From assembly GCA_050303415.1 (NCBI GenBank), contig JBNLBS010000008.1, positions 62,001 to 126,000 on the forward strand: a stretch of 64,000 nt of DNA, in the 5' to 3' direction. The DNA comes from JBNLBS01 sp050303415. GTDB lineage: Bacteria; Pseudomonadota; Gammaproteobacteria; Methylococcales; Methylomonadaceae. Position 1 is the stretch's first letter, and every line of letters begins with the position of its first letter. The notes beneath the pieces are model-generated. The model saw only the letters and a list, made by a program, of their open reading frames with translations, made no database searches and had not been told where the DNA came from. Both the position numbers and the translations under genes were made by a program. Positions 24,020 through 33,104 of the stretch are shown one piece after another.

Positions 24020-25123
24020 TTAACTGTACGACAAAATCAGCGCCGTCTGCAACTGGCTGCGGCCGAAACGCGCCAGAAACGGAAATTCGGCTTTCGGAAC
24101 GGGAATATAAATATTGTCTGTCATACTGGCATGGTGTTCTTCATCAACATCCGGGTCATGTATATAAACAAAGTGCGGGTCATGCGCGGTGATGACCACC
24201 CAATGCGGCGCCTTATTGCGGTTGATACGATAGGTACTAATCAAAATTACCGGAATCCGGCCTTGATCCAGGTGATCGGTTAATTCTTCCAGTGTCACCC
24301 GCTGATAGTTAATATCAATGTCAGTATCGGCCAGCTGGCGCGTAAAATCCTGTTGCACCAGTGAAATTATCTTGCGTTTTTCAGGATTGCGTACGCTATC
24401 GATAAACAAAACGTCCCGTTCGCTTAAATACATTTCAACGTTAAACCCACGCCTGAACGCAGCTAGCGCCAAACCATGCGGACCGCAACCACCTAACCCC
24501 GAAGTCATAAAAATCGTGGTCGACTCACGCCATAATTGCAACTCTTCAGCTTGCCCAGGCACCTTCCCCGGTTTTAATGCACTCATCGCCATCAGTAATG
24601 ATGCCGGGCCGCAGGTAAAATCAGTCGTCTGTTGGTAATAAGGAACAGGAATCCGGGTCACCGGCTGAGGATAGATAACTCTTTTCTCAAAGCACAGAGC
24701 TTCACTATGATCCTCATAATAATCCAGCTTGCGACTGAACTGTCTATAGCCCATACGCCGATACAATTCAATTGCAGCCCGGTTGTCCGGCCTCACTTCC
24801 AGACGCAGATAAACACATTCGTGTTGCCGGGCATATTGTTCCAGTTCGGTCAACAACCGGGAGCCCAGTCCGCTGCCGCGATACTCCGGCAATACCGCCA
24901 GTGAGTATAAGCGCGCCAATGAGGTTCCTCGCCGGTATAGCAACAACCCGTAACCGATTATTTGTCCGTCACGCTGCATGACAATAATATCGGCATGCGC
25001 TTTTTCCAGCATCCATAAAAAATTGCGTTGCGTCAGTTTATCTTCAGTAAAACAACGGTTTTCTATATCAACCAGCACTTTAATGTCGTCCTTACAGGCA
25101 AGACGAAATCTGACGTCACTCAT
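24020..25123 (-). CDS. GNAT acetyltransferase fused to C39-like (DUF3335) peptidase
   Basis: The 367-residue fusion has an N-terminal GNAT domain (residues about 1-140: LYSLAVLPEYRGSGLGSRLL, then DNRAAIELYRRMGYRQFSRK, close to RimI). The C-terminal papain-like peptidase_C39-like domain covers about 155-365, with the likely nucleophile in QQTTDFTCGPASLLMAM and a histidine in APHWVVITAHDPH. The start overlaps the end of the DUF2817 gene by 4 bp. GNAT-papain fusions next to RimK-type ATP-grasp ligases were predicted in comparative genomics of amidoligases to process or tag peptides. Here it is probably the third enzyme of a ligase-peptidase set. Direct substrates are unknown. Confidence 0.85.
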   Translation of the reverse strand: MSDVRFRLACKDDIKVLVDIENRCFTEDKLTQRNFLWMLEKAHADIIVMQRDGQIIGYGLLLYRRGTSLARLYSLAVLPEYRGSGLGSRLLTELEQYARQHECVYLRLEVRPDNRAAIELYRRMGYRQFSRKLDYYEDHSEALCFEKRVIYPQPVTRIPVPYYQQTTDFTCGPASLLMAMSALKPGKVPGQAEELQLWRESTTIFMTSGLGGCGPHGLALAAFRRGFNVEMYLSERDVLFIDSVRNPEKRKIISLVQQDFTRQLADTDIDINYQRVTLEELTDHLDQGRIPVILISTYRINRNKAPHWVVITAHDPHFVYIHDPDVDEEHHASMTDNIYIPVPKAEFPFLARFGRSQLQTALILSYS

Positions 25124-26214
25124 TTCACAATGCCTTGCAACGCCTGAGCAATGACCTGAGCGCTACGAAATAAAATCATTTCCTGCCAATCTTTTTTGGC
25201 CGGATAAAAGTAATCTCTGAGCCTTTGCTGTGCATACCGTTTCTCTGTTGAATCGACCGGCTGATGCCAATAAAAATTTTCTTCCCGCAACACCCGGAGC
25301 ATTTCGGCCACACTGTAAGTACCGAATTCCAGTGTTACAAAACAGCCCTTGTCGCCAATAGCCGGATACCAGGCGTAATCCAACAGCCCGAATTTTGGTA
25401 CCGAGCTTGAGTTGCCACAAACAGGTTCGGTAACACTGTCGCCGAACCATTTTTTAGCCAGAGCCGTGTTTTTCGATCCAGCAGGATGATCGCAAATAAT
25501 TTCGCCGTATCCGTAGGGACCTAAGCCGGAATGAAAATCAATCACCGTCAATCGACGCCGTTCGGCCAAGCGAAAGTCGGCCTTTATCTTTTCAATGATT
25601 TGCCGCGACCAACTGGGCTGTGCTCCGCCATAAAACAAACCGTTCGAAAAATCATATTGTCCTCCACTGACAGCTTGTTCGTAGGCACTTTGACCGTGTT
25701 GCTGACGATATTCACATAAAACCTTCTCACCTAAAGACAATTCATCTGCATTGGCTGGCGATAAGGCACCAGCCAGGCAGCTATAGCCAGAGTTGACCGG
25801 AACCTGTTTAAAATCAATAAAGTTTCGGTTCAAATCAACATTATCTTCATTAACCCGCCGACCCTGCTGAAAGCCGAACGGATTCAGTGCATGAATCAAC
25901 AACACCGCTGTATTTGACGGTATTGCAGTCTGATAGCGCAGATACTGTACCTGGGCGGCCGAACCGCAATATCCTTCTACGCCATGCGTGGCACTGATCA
26001 GAACCAGAACGTTTTCGGCCAGTTCCGAACCCAACCAAAATAAATCGGTAGATAACGGCTGCCGCTCATCGCTTAGCGGATGGGTATAACTACGCCACTG
26101 TCCGGACAAAGCCTGAGCAGCTTGCTGAAACTTAGCTCTGGCCTGCTGATAATTATCGGAAAAACAACTCAGGTCATAATTAAACGCTAAAATAAAATCT
26201 TTATCGCGATTCAT
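25120..26214 (-). CDS. DUF2817 (M14-like) metallopeptidase
   Basis: The 364-residue cytoplasmic protein belongs to DUF2817, a zinc carboxypeptidase-like family. It has VLISATHGVEGYCGSAAQVQ (first zinc ligand region), the RVNEDNVDLNRNFIDF motif, VIDFHSGLGPYGYGEIICDH and a late ITLEFGTY-like VTLEFGTYSV with the catalytic Glu. It overlaps the ATP-grasp gene by 14 bp upstream and the GNAT gene by 4 bp downstream, so the three genes are translated together. Its role may be to trim amino acids added by the ligase (inference). Confidence 0.8.
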   Translation of the reverse strand: MNRDKDFILAFNYDLSCFSDNYQQARAKFQQAAQALSGQWRSYTHPLSDERQPLSTDLFWLGSELAENVLVLISATHGVEGYCGSAAQVQYLRYQTAIPSNTAVLLIHALNPFGFQQGRRVNEDNVDLNRNFIDFKQVPVNSGYSCLAGALSPANADELSLGEKVLCEYRQQHGQSAYEQAVSGGQYDFSNGLFYGGAQPSWSRQIIEKIKADFRLAERRRLTVIDFHSGLGPYGYGEIICDHPAGSKNTALAKKWFGDSVTEPVCGNSSSVPKFGLLDYAWYPAIGDKGCFVTLEFGTYSVAEMLRVLREENFYWHQPVDSTEKRYAQQRLRDYFYPAKKDWQEMILFRSAQVIAQALQGIVK

Positions 26215-27676
26215 TGTGCAACTTTTCCAGACGACGTAAAAACTCCCCCATCACGGTACGATATAAATCCTCACCCAGCCAGGCATCTTCAATCCCGCTA
26301 TCAATATTAGGGTTATCATTGATTTCGATAATCACGTTTCGATCCGTGAGTTGTTTCATATCCACCCCGTATAAACCGTCGCCAATTAACTTGACCGCCC
26401 GCGTCGCAGTTTTAATCACGTCCTTAGGTACCTGATGAATGGGTAAAGTGGCAAAACCGCCGCTTTTCTGTTTGGCGCTGACACTATGGTTATAAATTTG
26501 CCAATGACCGCGTGCCATAAAGTACTGACAGGCAAAAATCGGTTTATTGTTCAAAAAACCTATTCGCCAGTCATAATCGGTCACCACATATTCCTGACAC
26601 AGTAAAATGGCGGAATCCTTAAACAGCAATTGGCATTGCTGTTCCAATTCGATGCGATTGTGTACTTTGACCACGCCGACTGAAAAAGAACCATGCGGAA
26701 TTTTAAGCACCATCGGATAAGCAAAATACTGCTCCAGCTCAACATAGTCGATACCTGTGTCGCGCATCAACAGACGGGTTTTCGGCATTGGTATTTTATT
26801 GGCCGCCAGCAGGTCGGCTAAAAAAACTTTATTGGTACACTTTAAAATTGAATCGGGGTCATCCAATACCACCATACCTTCGTTTTCGGCCCGCTTGGCA
26901 AAGCGATAAGTATGATGATCAATGGCTGTGGTTTCACGAATAAATAGCGCATCGTACTCCAGCAAACGGGCATAGTCATTTTTACCGATTAAATCAACAT
27001 CCATGCCTAATTCATTTCCGGCACGGATAAAGTTTTTCAGCGCTTTGGGATTGCTGGGTGCTAACTTTTCATTGGCATCACATAATATAGCCAAATCGAA
27101 ACGGAAGCGTCTGCGTGAGCGTGGCTTGCGCCAAATGGTACGGCTATAACGATCGATCGCATCGGCAAAAACCGTTTGCTCCGCCTCATTGAGGTCAGTC
27201 AATCGGCCGGGCGTGATCGTGCTGATTTCCCAGCGCTCTCGACGCTCGAATTTAACCACCAGTATCGGACAGGGATAGAGTTCGAACAGCCGCTGAGCCA
27301 GTTTTTCCATGCCGGTTAAAGCCGGACATCCGAAAAATATTTTAACCTGCACGTGAGACGAGTCCGTATCGACGCATTTACTCAGATAACGATTTAAATC
27401 AATATCGTATAAGCGATAATATTGATGGTTAGCCAAGTCGGTAATACTGCGTATGGAAGGAATAACACGCTGACTGCGCGCCTCTGCCAGCAATGAACAG
27501 TAATACCCGGTACCTAAATAATCATAATCGCTGCACAGATTAATAACCCGGGTCTTGCTCTCCGGCCCGGTAACCGGCGATGATAAATAATCTTCGGCGC
27601 TAATCAGTTGATCGCTGGGGTAATAGGGCGCCCAGTCCTGCCTATGATCGACAATAATATGGAGTTTCTGCATCAA
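26201..27676 (-). CDS. RimK-like ATP-grasp ligase with RLAN N-terminal domain
   Basis: The 491-residue protein has an N-terminal RimK-like ATP-grasp N-terminal (RLAN) domain at about 1-190 (YYPSDQLISAEDYLSSPVTG, VINLCSDYDYLGTGYYCSLL). An ATP-grasp domain covers about 280-485, with YPMVLKIPHGSFSVGVVKVH, CQEYVVTDYDWRIGFLNNKP and the metal-binding IEINDNPNIDSGIED. RimK-type ligases add amino acids, usually glutamate, through amide bonds to a protein or peptide. It is the first gene of the three-gene overlapping operon. No small peptide gene was found immediately upstream in 27677-27903, so the acceptor is not evident. Confidence 0.85.
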   Translation of the reverse strand: MMQKLHIIVDHRQDWAPYYPSDQLISAEDYLSSPVTGPESKTRVINLCSDYDYLGTGYYCSLLAEARSQRVIPSIRSITDLANHQYYRLYDIDLNRYLSKCVDTDSSHVQVKIFFGCPALTGMEKLAQRLFELYPCPILVVKFERRERWEISTITPGRLTDLNEAEQTVFADAIDRYSRTIWRKPRSRRRFRFDLAILCDANEKLAPSNPKALKNFIRAGNELGMDVDLIGKNDYARLLEYDALFIRETTAIDHHTYRFAKRAENEGMVVLDDPDSILKCTNKVFLADLLAANKIPMPKTRLLMRDTGIDYVELEQYFAYPMVLKIPHGSFSVGVVKVHNRIELEQQCQLLFKDSAILLCQEYVVTDYDWRIGFLNNKPIFACQYFMARGHWQIYNHSVSAKQKSGGFATLPIHQVPKDVIKTATRAVKLIGDGLYGVDMKQLTDRNVIIEINDNPNIDSGIEDAWLGEDLYRTVMGEFLRRLEKLHNESR

Positions 27677-27903
27677 ATATCCGCCGGCTAAGAAAGAACG
27701 ACCGCTTAAAATTTAGCGATTAGCAGCGATATTAAGCTTAAATATGCAAAATGCAATAGACCGAAAAATTATTTTTTAAACGCTAAAACAAGACTGACTT
27801 AATGCATTAATTTATAAGTTGATTTAATGCTTTTATCCTGCATAAATTTCGGTTTTTTAGAGTTCCAAAAGCGGGTATCTGAAAAAGTGCCGCAAAGACT
27901 GCG

Positions 27904-28116
27904 TCAATAAAACCTAACAGCAACACCCCCCTGCTGAATCGGCGGACACTTGACATCACCGTAAGAGCAGAACACACAGCAATCGCCGGGCTTGGGCTTT
28001 AATATCTCATGACACTGCTCACATTCATAAAACCACTGACAGGCATCGGTGGGCATGGTTTCCAGCTTTTTATGCCCGCATAAAGGACAGGTCAAGGTAG
28101 ACTGTAATTTAAGCAT
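27904..28116 (-). CDS. GDCCVxC-domain small cysteine-rich protein
   Basis: The 70-residue protein is rich in cysteine: LTCPLCGHKKLETM, then FYECEQCHEILKPKPG followed by DCCVFCSYGDVKCP. This is the GDCCVxC family of predicted metal-binding proteins often found with mercury or heavy-metal genes. I chose the ATG at 28116, where AGGTG lies upstream and the family's usual N-terminus begins; an earlier in-frame ATG at 28155 would add 13 residues. It is 55 bp downstream of the SulP gene start-to-end run, on the same strand. The metal is not known. Confidence 0.8.
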   Translation of the reverse strand: MLKLQSTLTCPLCGHKKLETMPTDACQWFYECEQCHEILKPKPGDCCVFCSYGDVKCPPIQQGGVAVRFY

Positions 28117-28170
28117 AAGTACACCTGTTAATCTGAATTTAACCCAAAGATGCATGGCTGCCTTATAGAA

Positions 28171-29814
28171 TCAGGTTTTTCTATCATCCTTGGTCATTAA
28201 CCGTGCCGCCAGCTTATGGTCGGAAAAATGTTCCAAAGGATGACCTACCTGGTAACAGTGCCCGCCCTGAGCAACATAGTCTTCGCTAAAATCATGAATA
28301 AAATCCATGACGGTATGATCAATCAAATAACCGTCGGTAAAATTAAACACCAGGGTTTTACCCTTTTCCATCGTTTCCAGCGCTTGCTTTAAAGGCAAAA
28401 AATTGGAAAACATTGCCGACCCCAATAATTTAACCACAATTAAATCATCATTCTTGTGTTGAATGGAAAAATGAATTTTAAACAGGTTGGTTAACCAGAC
28501 ACCGCGGACAATATGTATCGCCAGCTTGACGATAATACCAATCACAACGCCCATTAACAGATTGGTTGCCAGCACACCGATAATGGTGATCACAAACAGT
28601 CCCAGTTGTTCGACACCTACCTCCAACACCTGTTTAAATGATTTCGGCGATGCAAGTTTATAACCGGTGTAAACCAATAAGACCGCCAGTGAAGCCTGCG
28701 GTATATTATGAATCAGGTGTGGAAACAAAGCGACAAATGCCAGCAGTATCAAACCATGGAAAAAATTAGCCCAGCCGGTTTTAGCACCACTGTTGATATT
28801 GGCGGAGCTACGTACTATCTCGGCAATCATCGGTAAGCCGCCAATCAGACCGGACAACATATTCCCCGCACCTACCGCCGCCAGATCTTTGTCCAGATCG
28901 GATTTACGCTGCTCCGGATCGAGTTTATCAATAGCCGCCGCACTTAACAGACTTTCCAGACTGCCAACCAGACAGATGCTGATCACCGCCGACCAAAATT
29001 CTGTAGTCATCCACTTGGAAAAATCAGGGAAGAAGAAACTGGCTGCAAAATCATCCGGTATCTGAACTAAAAACTCCGGTCCGATCAAATGCACATGATC
29101 CGTCATAATTAAATGCAAATGTTCATGCTGTAAACCGTAAAACTGTCCCAGCCCCATACCGACTAATAAAACCATCAACGGCGCAGGGATTTTCTTGAGC
29201 ATAGGATGTTTTAATAACGGCCAAAAAATCAACACAGCTAAGCCGCTTAAACCTATATAGGCAATCTCTTCCTTAGGGTGGGTCAAGCTATAAGGGATTT
29301 GTGCAATCATTGAAAGGATACTACCCGATTCCGGCGTAACTCCCAGCATAATATGGCTTTGCTTGGCAATAATTATCAGACCAATCGCCGCCAGCATCCC
29401 ATGCACTACCGAGGCGGGGAAAAAAGCACTAAACCGCCCGGCCTTATATAACCCCATCAGCACCTGAAAAGCTCCCGCCACCACAATAGCCGCCAACGTA
29501 TAACGATAACCGGCCATGGCATCGCCTTGTCCCAAGGCCTGCACCGCGCTGTAGACCACCACGATTAACCCCGCCGCCGGACCATTAATGGTAACGAATG
29601 ATCCATTTATTCTCGACACCAGCAAACCGCCGACAATCGCCGTAATAATACCGGCCGAAGGCGGAAAACCTGAAGCCATAGCTATAGCCAGGCACAAAGG
29701 CAAAGCCACTAAAAACACAAAAAAACCGGCCAATAAATCGTTCTGCCAATGCGCCTTTAAGCTCTCTAAACCCGAATTAACACCGGAAAATCCTGTTTGA
29801 AACTGCTTAACCAT
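28171..29814 (-). CDS. SulP family anion transporter
   Basis: The 547-residue SLC26/SulP-type protein has about 12-14 helices (FFVFLVALPLCLAIAMASGF is the first), the family block DAMAGYRYTLAAIVVAGAFQ and the conserved LSGLIGGLPMIAEIVRSSAN. A C-terminal STAS domain covers about 440-545. Members move sulfate, bicarbonate or chloride; the substrate cannot be read off. No carbonic anhydrase gene adjoins it, and the GDCCVxC gene follows in the same direction. Start ATG at 29814 suits the N-terminal soluble segment. Confidence 0.9.
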   Translation of the reverse strand: MVKQFQTGFSGVNSGLESLKAHWQNDLLAGFFVFLVALPLCLAIAMASGFPPSAGIITAIVGGLLVSRINGSFVTINGPAAGLIVVVYSAVQALGQGDAMAGYRYTLAAIVVAGAFQVLMGLYKAGRFSAFFPASVVHGMLAAIGLIIIAKQSHIMLGVTPESGSILSMIAQIPYSLTHPKEEIAYIGLSGLAVLIFWPLLKHPMLKKIPAPLMVLLVGMGLGQFYGLQHEHLHLIMTDHVHLIGPEFLVQIPDDFAASFFFPDFSKWMTTEFWSAVISICLVGSLESLLSAAAIDKLDPEQRKSDLDKDLAAVGAGNMLSGLIGGLPMIAEIVRSSANINSGAKTGWANFFHGLILLAFVALFPHLIHNIPQASLAVLLVYTGYKLASPKSFKQVLEVGVEQLGLFVITIIGVLATNLLMGVVIGIIVKLAIHIVRGVWLTNLFKIHFSIQHKNDDLIVVKLLGSAMFSNFLPLKQALETMEKGKTLVFNFTDGYLIDHTVMDFIHDFSEDYVAQGGHCYQVGHPLEHFSDHKLAARLMTKDDRKT

Positions 29815-29927
29815 AAATATCCCTTAATCTGCTGATAAGGCATTTTAACATTAAGCGGAAAGAGAAATGTGTAAACAGAAAAAATCGGTAAAGATTTTAA
29901 TGCTATTTAAAACAAAGTTGTGAAATA

Positions 29928-29939
29928 CCCCCCCCCCCC
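29928..29939. repeat. homopolymeric tract of 12 C
   Basis: A run of 12 C lies 114 bp upstream of the SulP start, in an otherwise AT-rich stretch. Such tracts are prone to slippage and could vary promoter spacing. Sequencing error in homopolymers is an equally good explanation. Confidence 0.7.
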
Positions 29940-30155
29940 GTCTTCGACATTTAAATATTCATCTATTGAATTAATAATGCCGCCTCAGACTAGGAAGTGA
30001 ACCTGGGAATATCAGCAAACCTATCCCGAATACCGTTGGAAGTCTAAATCATCATAAACCAAAATATTTATGACCTTGTTTTCCCCCCCTGTGTCAGGAT
30101 AGTTGTCGCCTCAATTAAATTTATAGTCCAACAGGGAGCGGAAAGATACCCATGA

Positions 30156-30650
30156 ATGAAAAACCAATACTATTCAGTAGAGTTCAAAGAAACGATACTA
30201 AAAAAGTTAACTCAAAGTGAATTGTCCGTCCGTCAATTTGCCAAACAAGAAGGCATCAAGCTTTCAACCCTGTATAGTTGGCAAAAACAATTTAAAACCA
30301 CCGGATTTTCAGTGTTAAAAGATAGATCAGTCAACAAAAGATCAGCAGAAGAAAAGTTTGCCATCGTGTTAGAGACAGCGACTTTATCTGAAATTGAACT
30401 CAGCGAATATTGCCGAAGCAACGGCTTGTACTCAGACCAAATAAAAGCCTGGAAACAAGCCTGTATAGCCGCTAACGCTTCCGATAATCGTAAAAAGGAA
30501 GTGATCGCATCAGACACCAAGGCCGACAAAAAACGCATCAAGCAACTGGAAAAAGAGCTGATTAGAAAAGAAAAGGCCCTCGCTGAAACAGCGGCGTTAT
30601 TGGTGCTTAGAAAAAAGTTCAATGCCTATCACGGGGAGGACGAGGACTAA
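30156..30650 (+). CDS. IS3-type transposase, N-terminal helix-turn-helix protein (OrfA)
   Basis: The 164-residue protein has two helix-turn-helix-like segments (SVRQFAKQEGIKLSTLYSWQ, and LSEYCRSNGLYSDQIKAWKQ) and a C-terminal leucine-rich coiled coil (IKQLEKELIRKEKALAETAA), the usual DNA-binding OrfA layout. An ATG four bases earlier (30152) is out of frame. Its stop TAA shares its last base with the ATG of the second gene, so the second protein is probably made by reinitiation rather than by the -1 frameshift of classical IS3 elements. Confidence 0.85.
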   Translation: MKNQYYSVEFKETILKKLTQSELSVRQFAKQEGIKLSTLYSWQKQFKTTGFSVLKDRSVNKRSAEEKFAIVLETATLSEIELSEYCRSNGLYSDQIKAWKQACIAANASDNRKKEVIASDTKADKKRIKQLEKELIRKEKALAETAALLVLRKKFNAYHGEDED

Positions 30651-31693
30651 TGACCTTACTGGATGATAGGCAACAGTATGCTGAGTGGGTTAATGAAGCC
30701 GTTGCCGCAGGCGCACGTAAATATAAGGCCTGTGAAACAGTCGGTTTAACCATAAGAACATTACAGCGCTGGCAGTCTGAGGGGACCATAACGGCCGACA
30801 AGCGACCTTATGCCATAAGGCCAATACCGGCTAATAAGCTGACTGAACAGGAAAGGCAATCGATTATCACGATCAGTAATACCGAAGAATTTGCCTCATT
30901 ACCGCCAAGTCAAATCGTTCCGATATTAGCGGACAGAGGCGAATACATCGCCTCCGAATCAAGCTTTTATCGCGTATTAAAAGCAGAAGACCAATTACAT
31001 CATCGAGGCAAAGCCAAAGCACGACATCCCAATAACCAACCGACCAGTTATACGGCCACACAAGCCAATCAAGTCTGGAGTTGGGATATTAGCTATATGC
31101 CTACCCGTGTTGTTGGACTGTATTACTATCTCTATATGATCATCGATATTTACAGCCGGAAAATTGTGGGGTGGGAGGTTAACAGTCATGAGTCAGGCGA
31201 AAAAGCCGCCGAACTGGTCGAGCGAAGCGTTTGGTCAGAAAAGTGTAGACGGCAAAGCTTGGTTTTACACTCAGATAATGGTGCACCGATGAAAAGCCTT
31301 ACACTACAAGCCAAGATGCATGATTTAGGGGTTATCAGCTCACGTAGTCGACCCAGAGTCAGTAATGACAACCCTTATTCTGAAGCACTATTCAGAACAG
31401 TCAAATATTGCCCTCGCTGGCCCGCTGAAGGTTTTGATACTTTAGAGACAGCACAGAAATGGGTAAAAGACTTTGTGTATTGGTACAACCATGAACATCG
31501 CCACAGCCGAATCAAGTTTGTGACGCCTAATCAAAGACATTTGGGGCTCGATGCTGAGATATTGGAGAACAGAAACAAATTGTATCAACAAGAAAGAAAT
31601 GAGCACCCAGAGCGGTGGTCTAGAAAGACAAGAAACTGGCAGCCTGAAGGGGCTGTGGAGTTAAATCCAGAGCAAAATAAAGCAGCTGCTTAA
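30650..31693 (+). CDS. IS3-type transposase catalytic subunit (OrfB, DDE)
   Basis: The 347-residue product carries an HTH_21-like region and an rve integrase core with the DDE triad in place: D in SWDISYMPT, D in LHSDNGAPMKS, E in DNPYSEALFRTVK. HEHRHSRIKFVTPNQRH ends the core. The gene overlaps OrfA by one base. It looks intact, and both ends of the element are present, so transposition competence is possible. Confidence 0.88.
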   Translation: MTLLDDRQQYAEWVNEAVAAGARKYKACETVGLTIRTLQRWQSEGTITADKRPYAIRPIPANKLTEQERQSIITISNTEEFASLPPSQIVPILADRGEYIASESSFYRVLKAEDQLHHRGKAKARHPNNQPTSYTATQANQVWSWDISYMPTRVVGLYYYLYMIIDIYSRKIVGWEVNSHESGEKAAELVERSVWSEKCRRQSLVLHSDNGAPMKSLTLQAKMHDLGVISSRSRPRVSNDNPYSEALFRTVKYCPRWPAEGFDTLETAQKWVKDFVYWYNHEHRHSRIKFVTPNQRHLGLDAEILENRNKLYQQERNEHPERWSRKTRNWQPEGAVELNPEQNKAAA

Positions 31694-31811
31694 CTGTTTA
31701 GGCGACAACTATCTTGAAAAACACCGGAAACAGTCTATTGCTCTGATAATTTATGATCGAACAACGTTTGGAAAATATGTTTGAATCGAGCAATTTTTTA
31801 TAGCCGCAGTT

Positions 31812-32464
31812 ATGATTATGACCAACTTGCAAAAGTATTTACAATCAAGCCGGTATATAGATTGGCAACAGCCGGAGCTGCTCGAACAGGCCCGATTGCT
31901 TGCAGGTGGCGGAAAAGATAAGCAGCAAATTGCCAGGGTCTGTTTTAAATTTGTTCGCGATCAGATAAAACACAGTTGGGACTATGCGTTAAACCCTGTT
32001 ACCTGTAAGCTTCCGACGTACTTAAACATGGGACAGGTTTTTGTTATGCCAAAAGTCATTTATTGGCCGCTTTGTTAAGAGCGAATGGCATTCCTGCCGG
32101 GTTATGTTATCAACGGCTGACGATCGATGATGAACAACCCCCTTTTTGTTTACATGGTTTAAATGCTGTTTACCTGGACCAATATGGCTGGTTCAGGGTT
32201 GATGCGCGGGGAAATAACGCTAAAGTACAGGCTGAATTCTCTCCACCCGTTGAGCAGTTGGCTTTTTCTGTCGTTGTAGACGGCGAGGCTGATTTACCGG
32301 AAATCTGGCCGGAACCGTTACCGGTTATCGTGCAGGCACTGGAGCGCGGAAAAAATTATCTGGATGTGGGCGAAAATCTGCCGGATATTGAATTAATCGG
32401 AACTGTTCGTTCCAGTTCATGCGCTCTTATTAATGGATTTAAAATCAATAATCGATTTAAATAA
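31812..32464 (+). pseudogene. transglutaminase-like protein, frameshifted
   Basis: Two overlapping frames together encode one transglutaminase-like cysteine hydrolase. The first gives RVCFKFVRDQIKHSWDYALN and then goes out of phase at about 32007-32009. Adding one base there restores CKASDVLKHGTGYCYAKSHL with the catalytic Cys, followed by LAALLRANGIPAGLCYQRL, GLNAVYL (His) and WFRVDARGN (Asp). So a single-base deletion, real or a sequencing error, breaks the gene. The protein would be about 215 residues. The family cleaves or forms peptide isopeptide bonds; the substrate is unknown. It lies directly beyond the right end of the IS element. Confidence 0.7.
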
Positions 32465-32465
32465 T

Positions 32466-32747
32466 ATGTCGAAATCTAATGTTTATCTCAATGTACCCTA
32501 TGCCGAAAAAGATGCAGCAAAAGCGTTGGGGGCAAGATGGGACCCGGCTAAGAAGAAATGGTATGCGCCTGCCGATAAGGATATAAGCCTTTTTTCAAAG
32601 TGGCACGCTGAACCTAATATTTCAACCGCTAATGTTAAAAAATCACCGTCAGGTACTTCCGTTAAAAATCCTTCGCAAGGGGTAACAACGTATGCAAAAG
32701 ATAAAAACTTTGTTGCCTATAATGGTGAGCAGCCGCCGTGGGATTAA
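32466..32747 (+). CDS. DUF5710 domain protein
   Basis: The 93-residue protein starts at 32466 just after the transglutaminase-like gene. It holds VYLNVPYAEKDAAKALGARW, then DPAKKKWYAPADKD, a DUF5710-type module that is often fused to DNA primase, relaxase or topoisomerase-related proteins. The rest is a short low-complexity tail ending PPWD. An in-frame upstream start at 32433 overlaps the previous gene and is less likely. Its function on its own is unknown. Confidence 0.75.
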   Translation: MSKSNVYLNVPYAEKDAAKALGARWDPAKKKWYAPADKDISLFSKWHAEPNISTANVKKSPSGTSVKNPSQGVTTYAKDKNFVAYNGEQPPWD

Positions 32748-33003
32748 CTCCTCACTGGGCCCACAATAAAGAGTAGCGTATGGGTTTTTGAGATGGGTGT
32801 TGGGTTTCGATAGTGCCAAAATATCACAGAGTATTTTTAACAGATTGTCTCATTAACCTTTTAACAAGGTATTGTCAAAAGCCACTTGATCGGCATTATC
32901 AACATATTAAACCAATCGGGTCAGGTACTTAATTGGAACTAATGGAGGGCGATGTTCTTTTGCCTTAATCATGCTGGCAACTGAACTGCTTAAAGCGAGC
33001 AAG

Positions 33004-33104
33004 CTAGAAGATAAAATAATCCGCTTTTGATCCGGTACCAAGCCCCAGCTGCATGCCATCTTGAACCAGGTTTGCTGCATATTTTGCTATTTGTTGTTAG
33101 TCAT
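33004..33104 (-). pseudogene. N-terminal remnant of a ribose-5-phosphate isomerase A gene
   Basis: On the minus strand the frame reads AKYAANLVQDGMQLGLGTGS followed by KADYFIF and a stop at 33004-33006. The GLGTGS-x-A motif and the preceding helix match the RpiA N-terminus. A possible ATG at 33104 is out of phase by frameshift. A complete rpiA lies at 58522-59175, so this is a broken second copy from another lineage or a degraded paralogue. The match is about 25 residues and rests on eye comparison only. Confidence 0.45.

Larger units (their letters stand above)
30090..31723 (+). mobile_element. IS3-family-like insertion sequence, apparently complete
   Basis: Two transposase genes are flanked by inverted ends: TGTGTCAGGATAGTTGTCGC at 30090 and, on the other strand from 31723, TGTTTTTCAAGATAGTTGTC. 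The inner 14 bases of the ends are identical and the outer part differs by a 2-base gap and a few mismatches. Ends are TG...CA as in IS3 elements. No convincing target duplication is visible (CCC left, CCG right). It sits just after a C-rich stretch and upstream of a frameshifted gene. Confidence 0.8.

Noticed and set aside
30085..31730. Target-site duplication for the IS3-type element
   Set aside because: CCC and CCG flanks do not match beyond two bases, so no duplication can be claimed.
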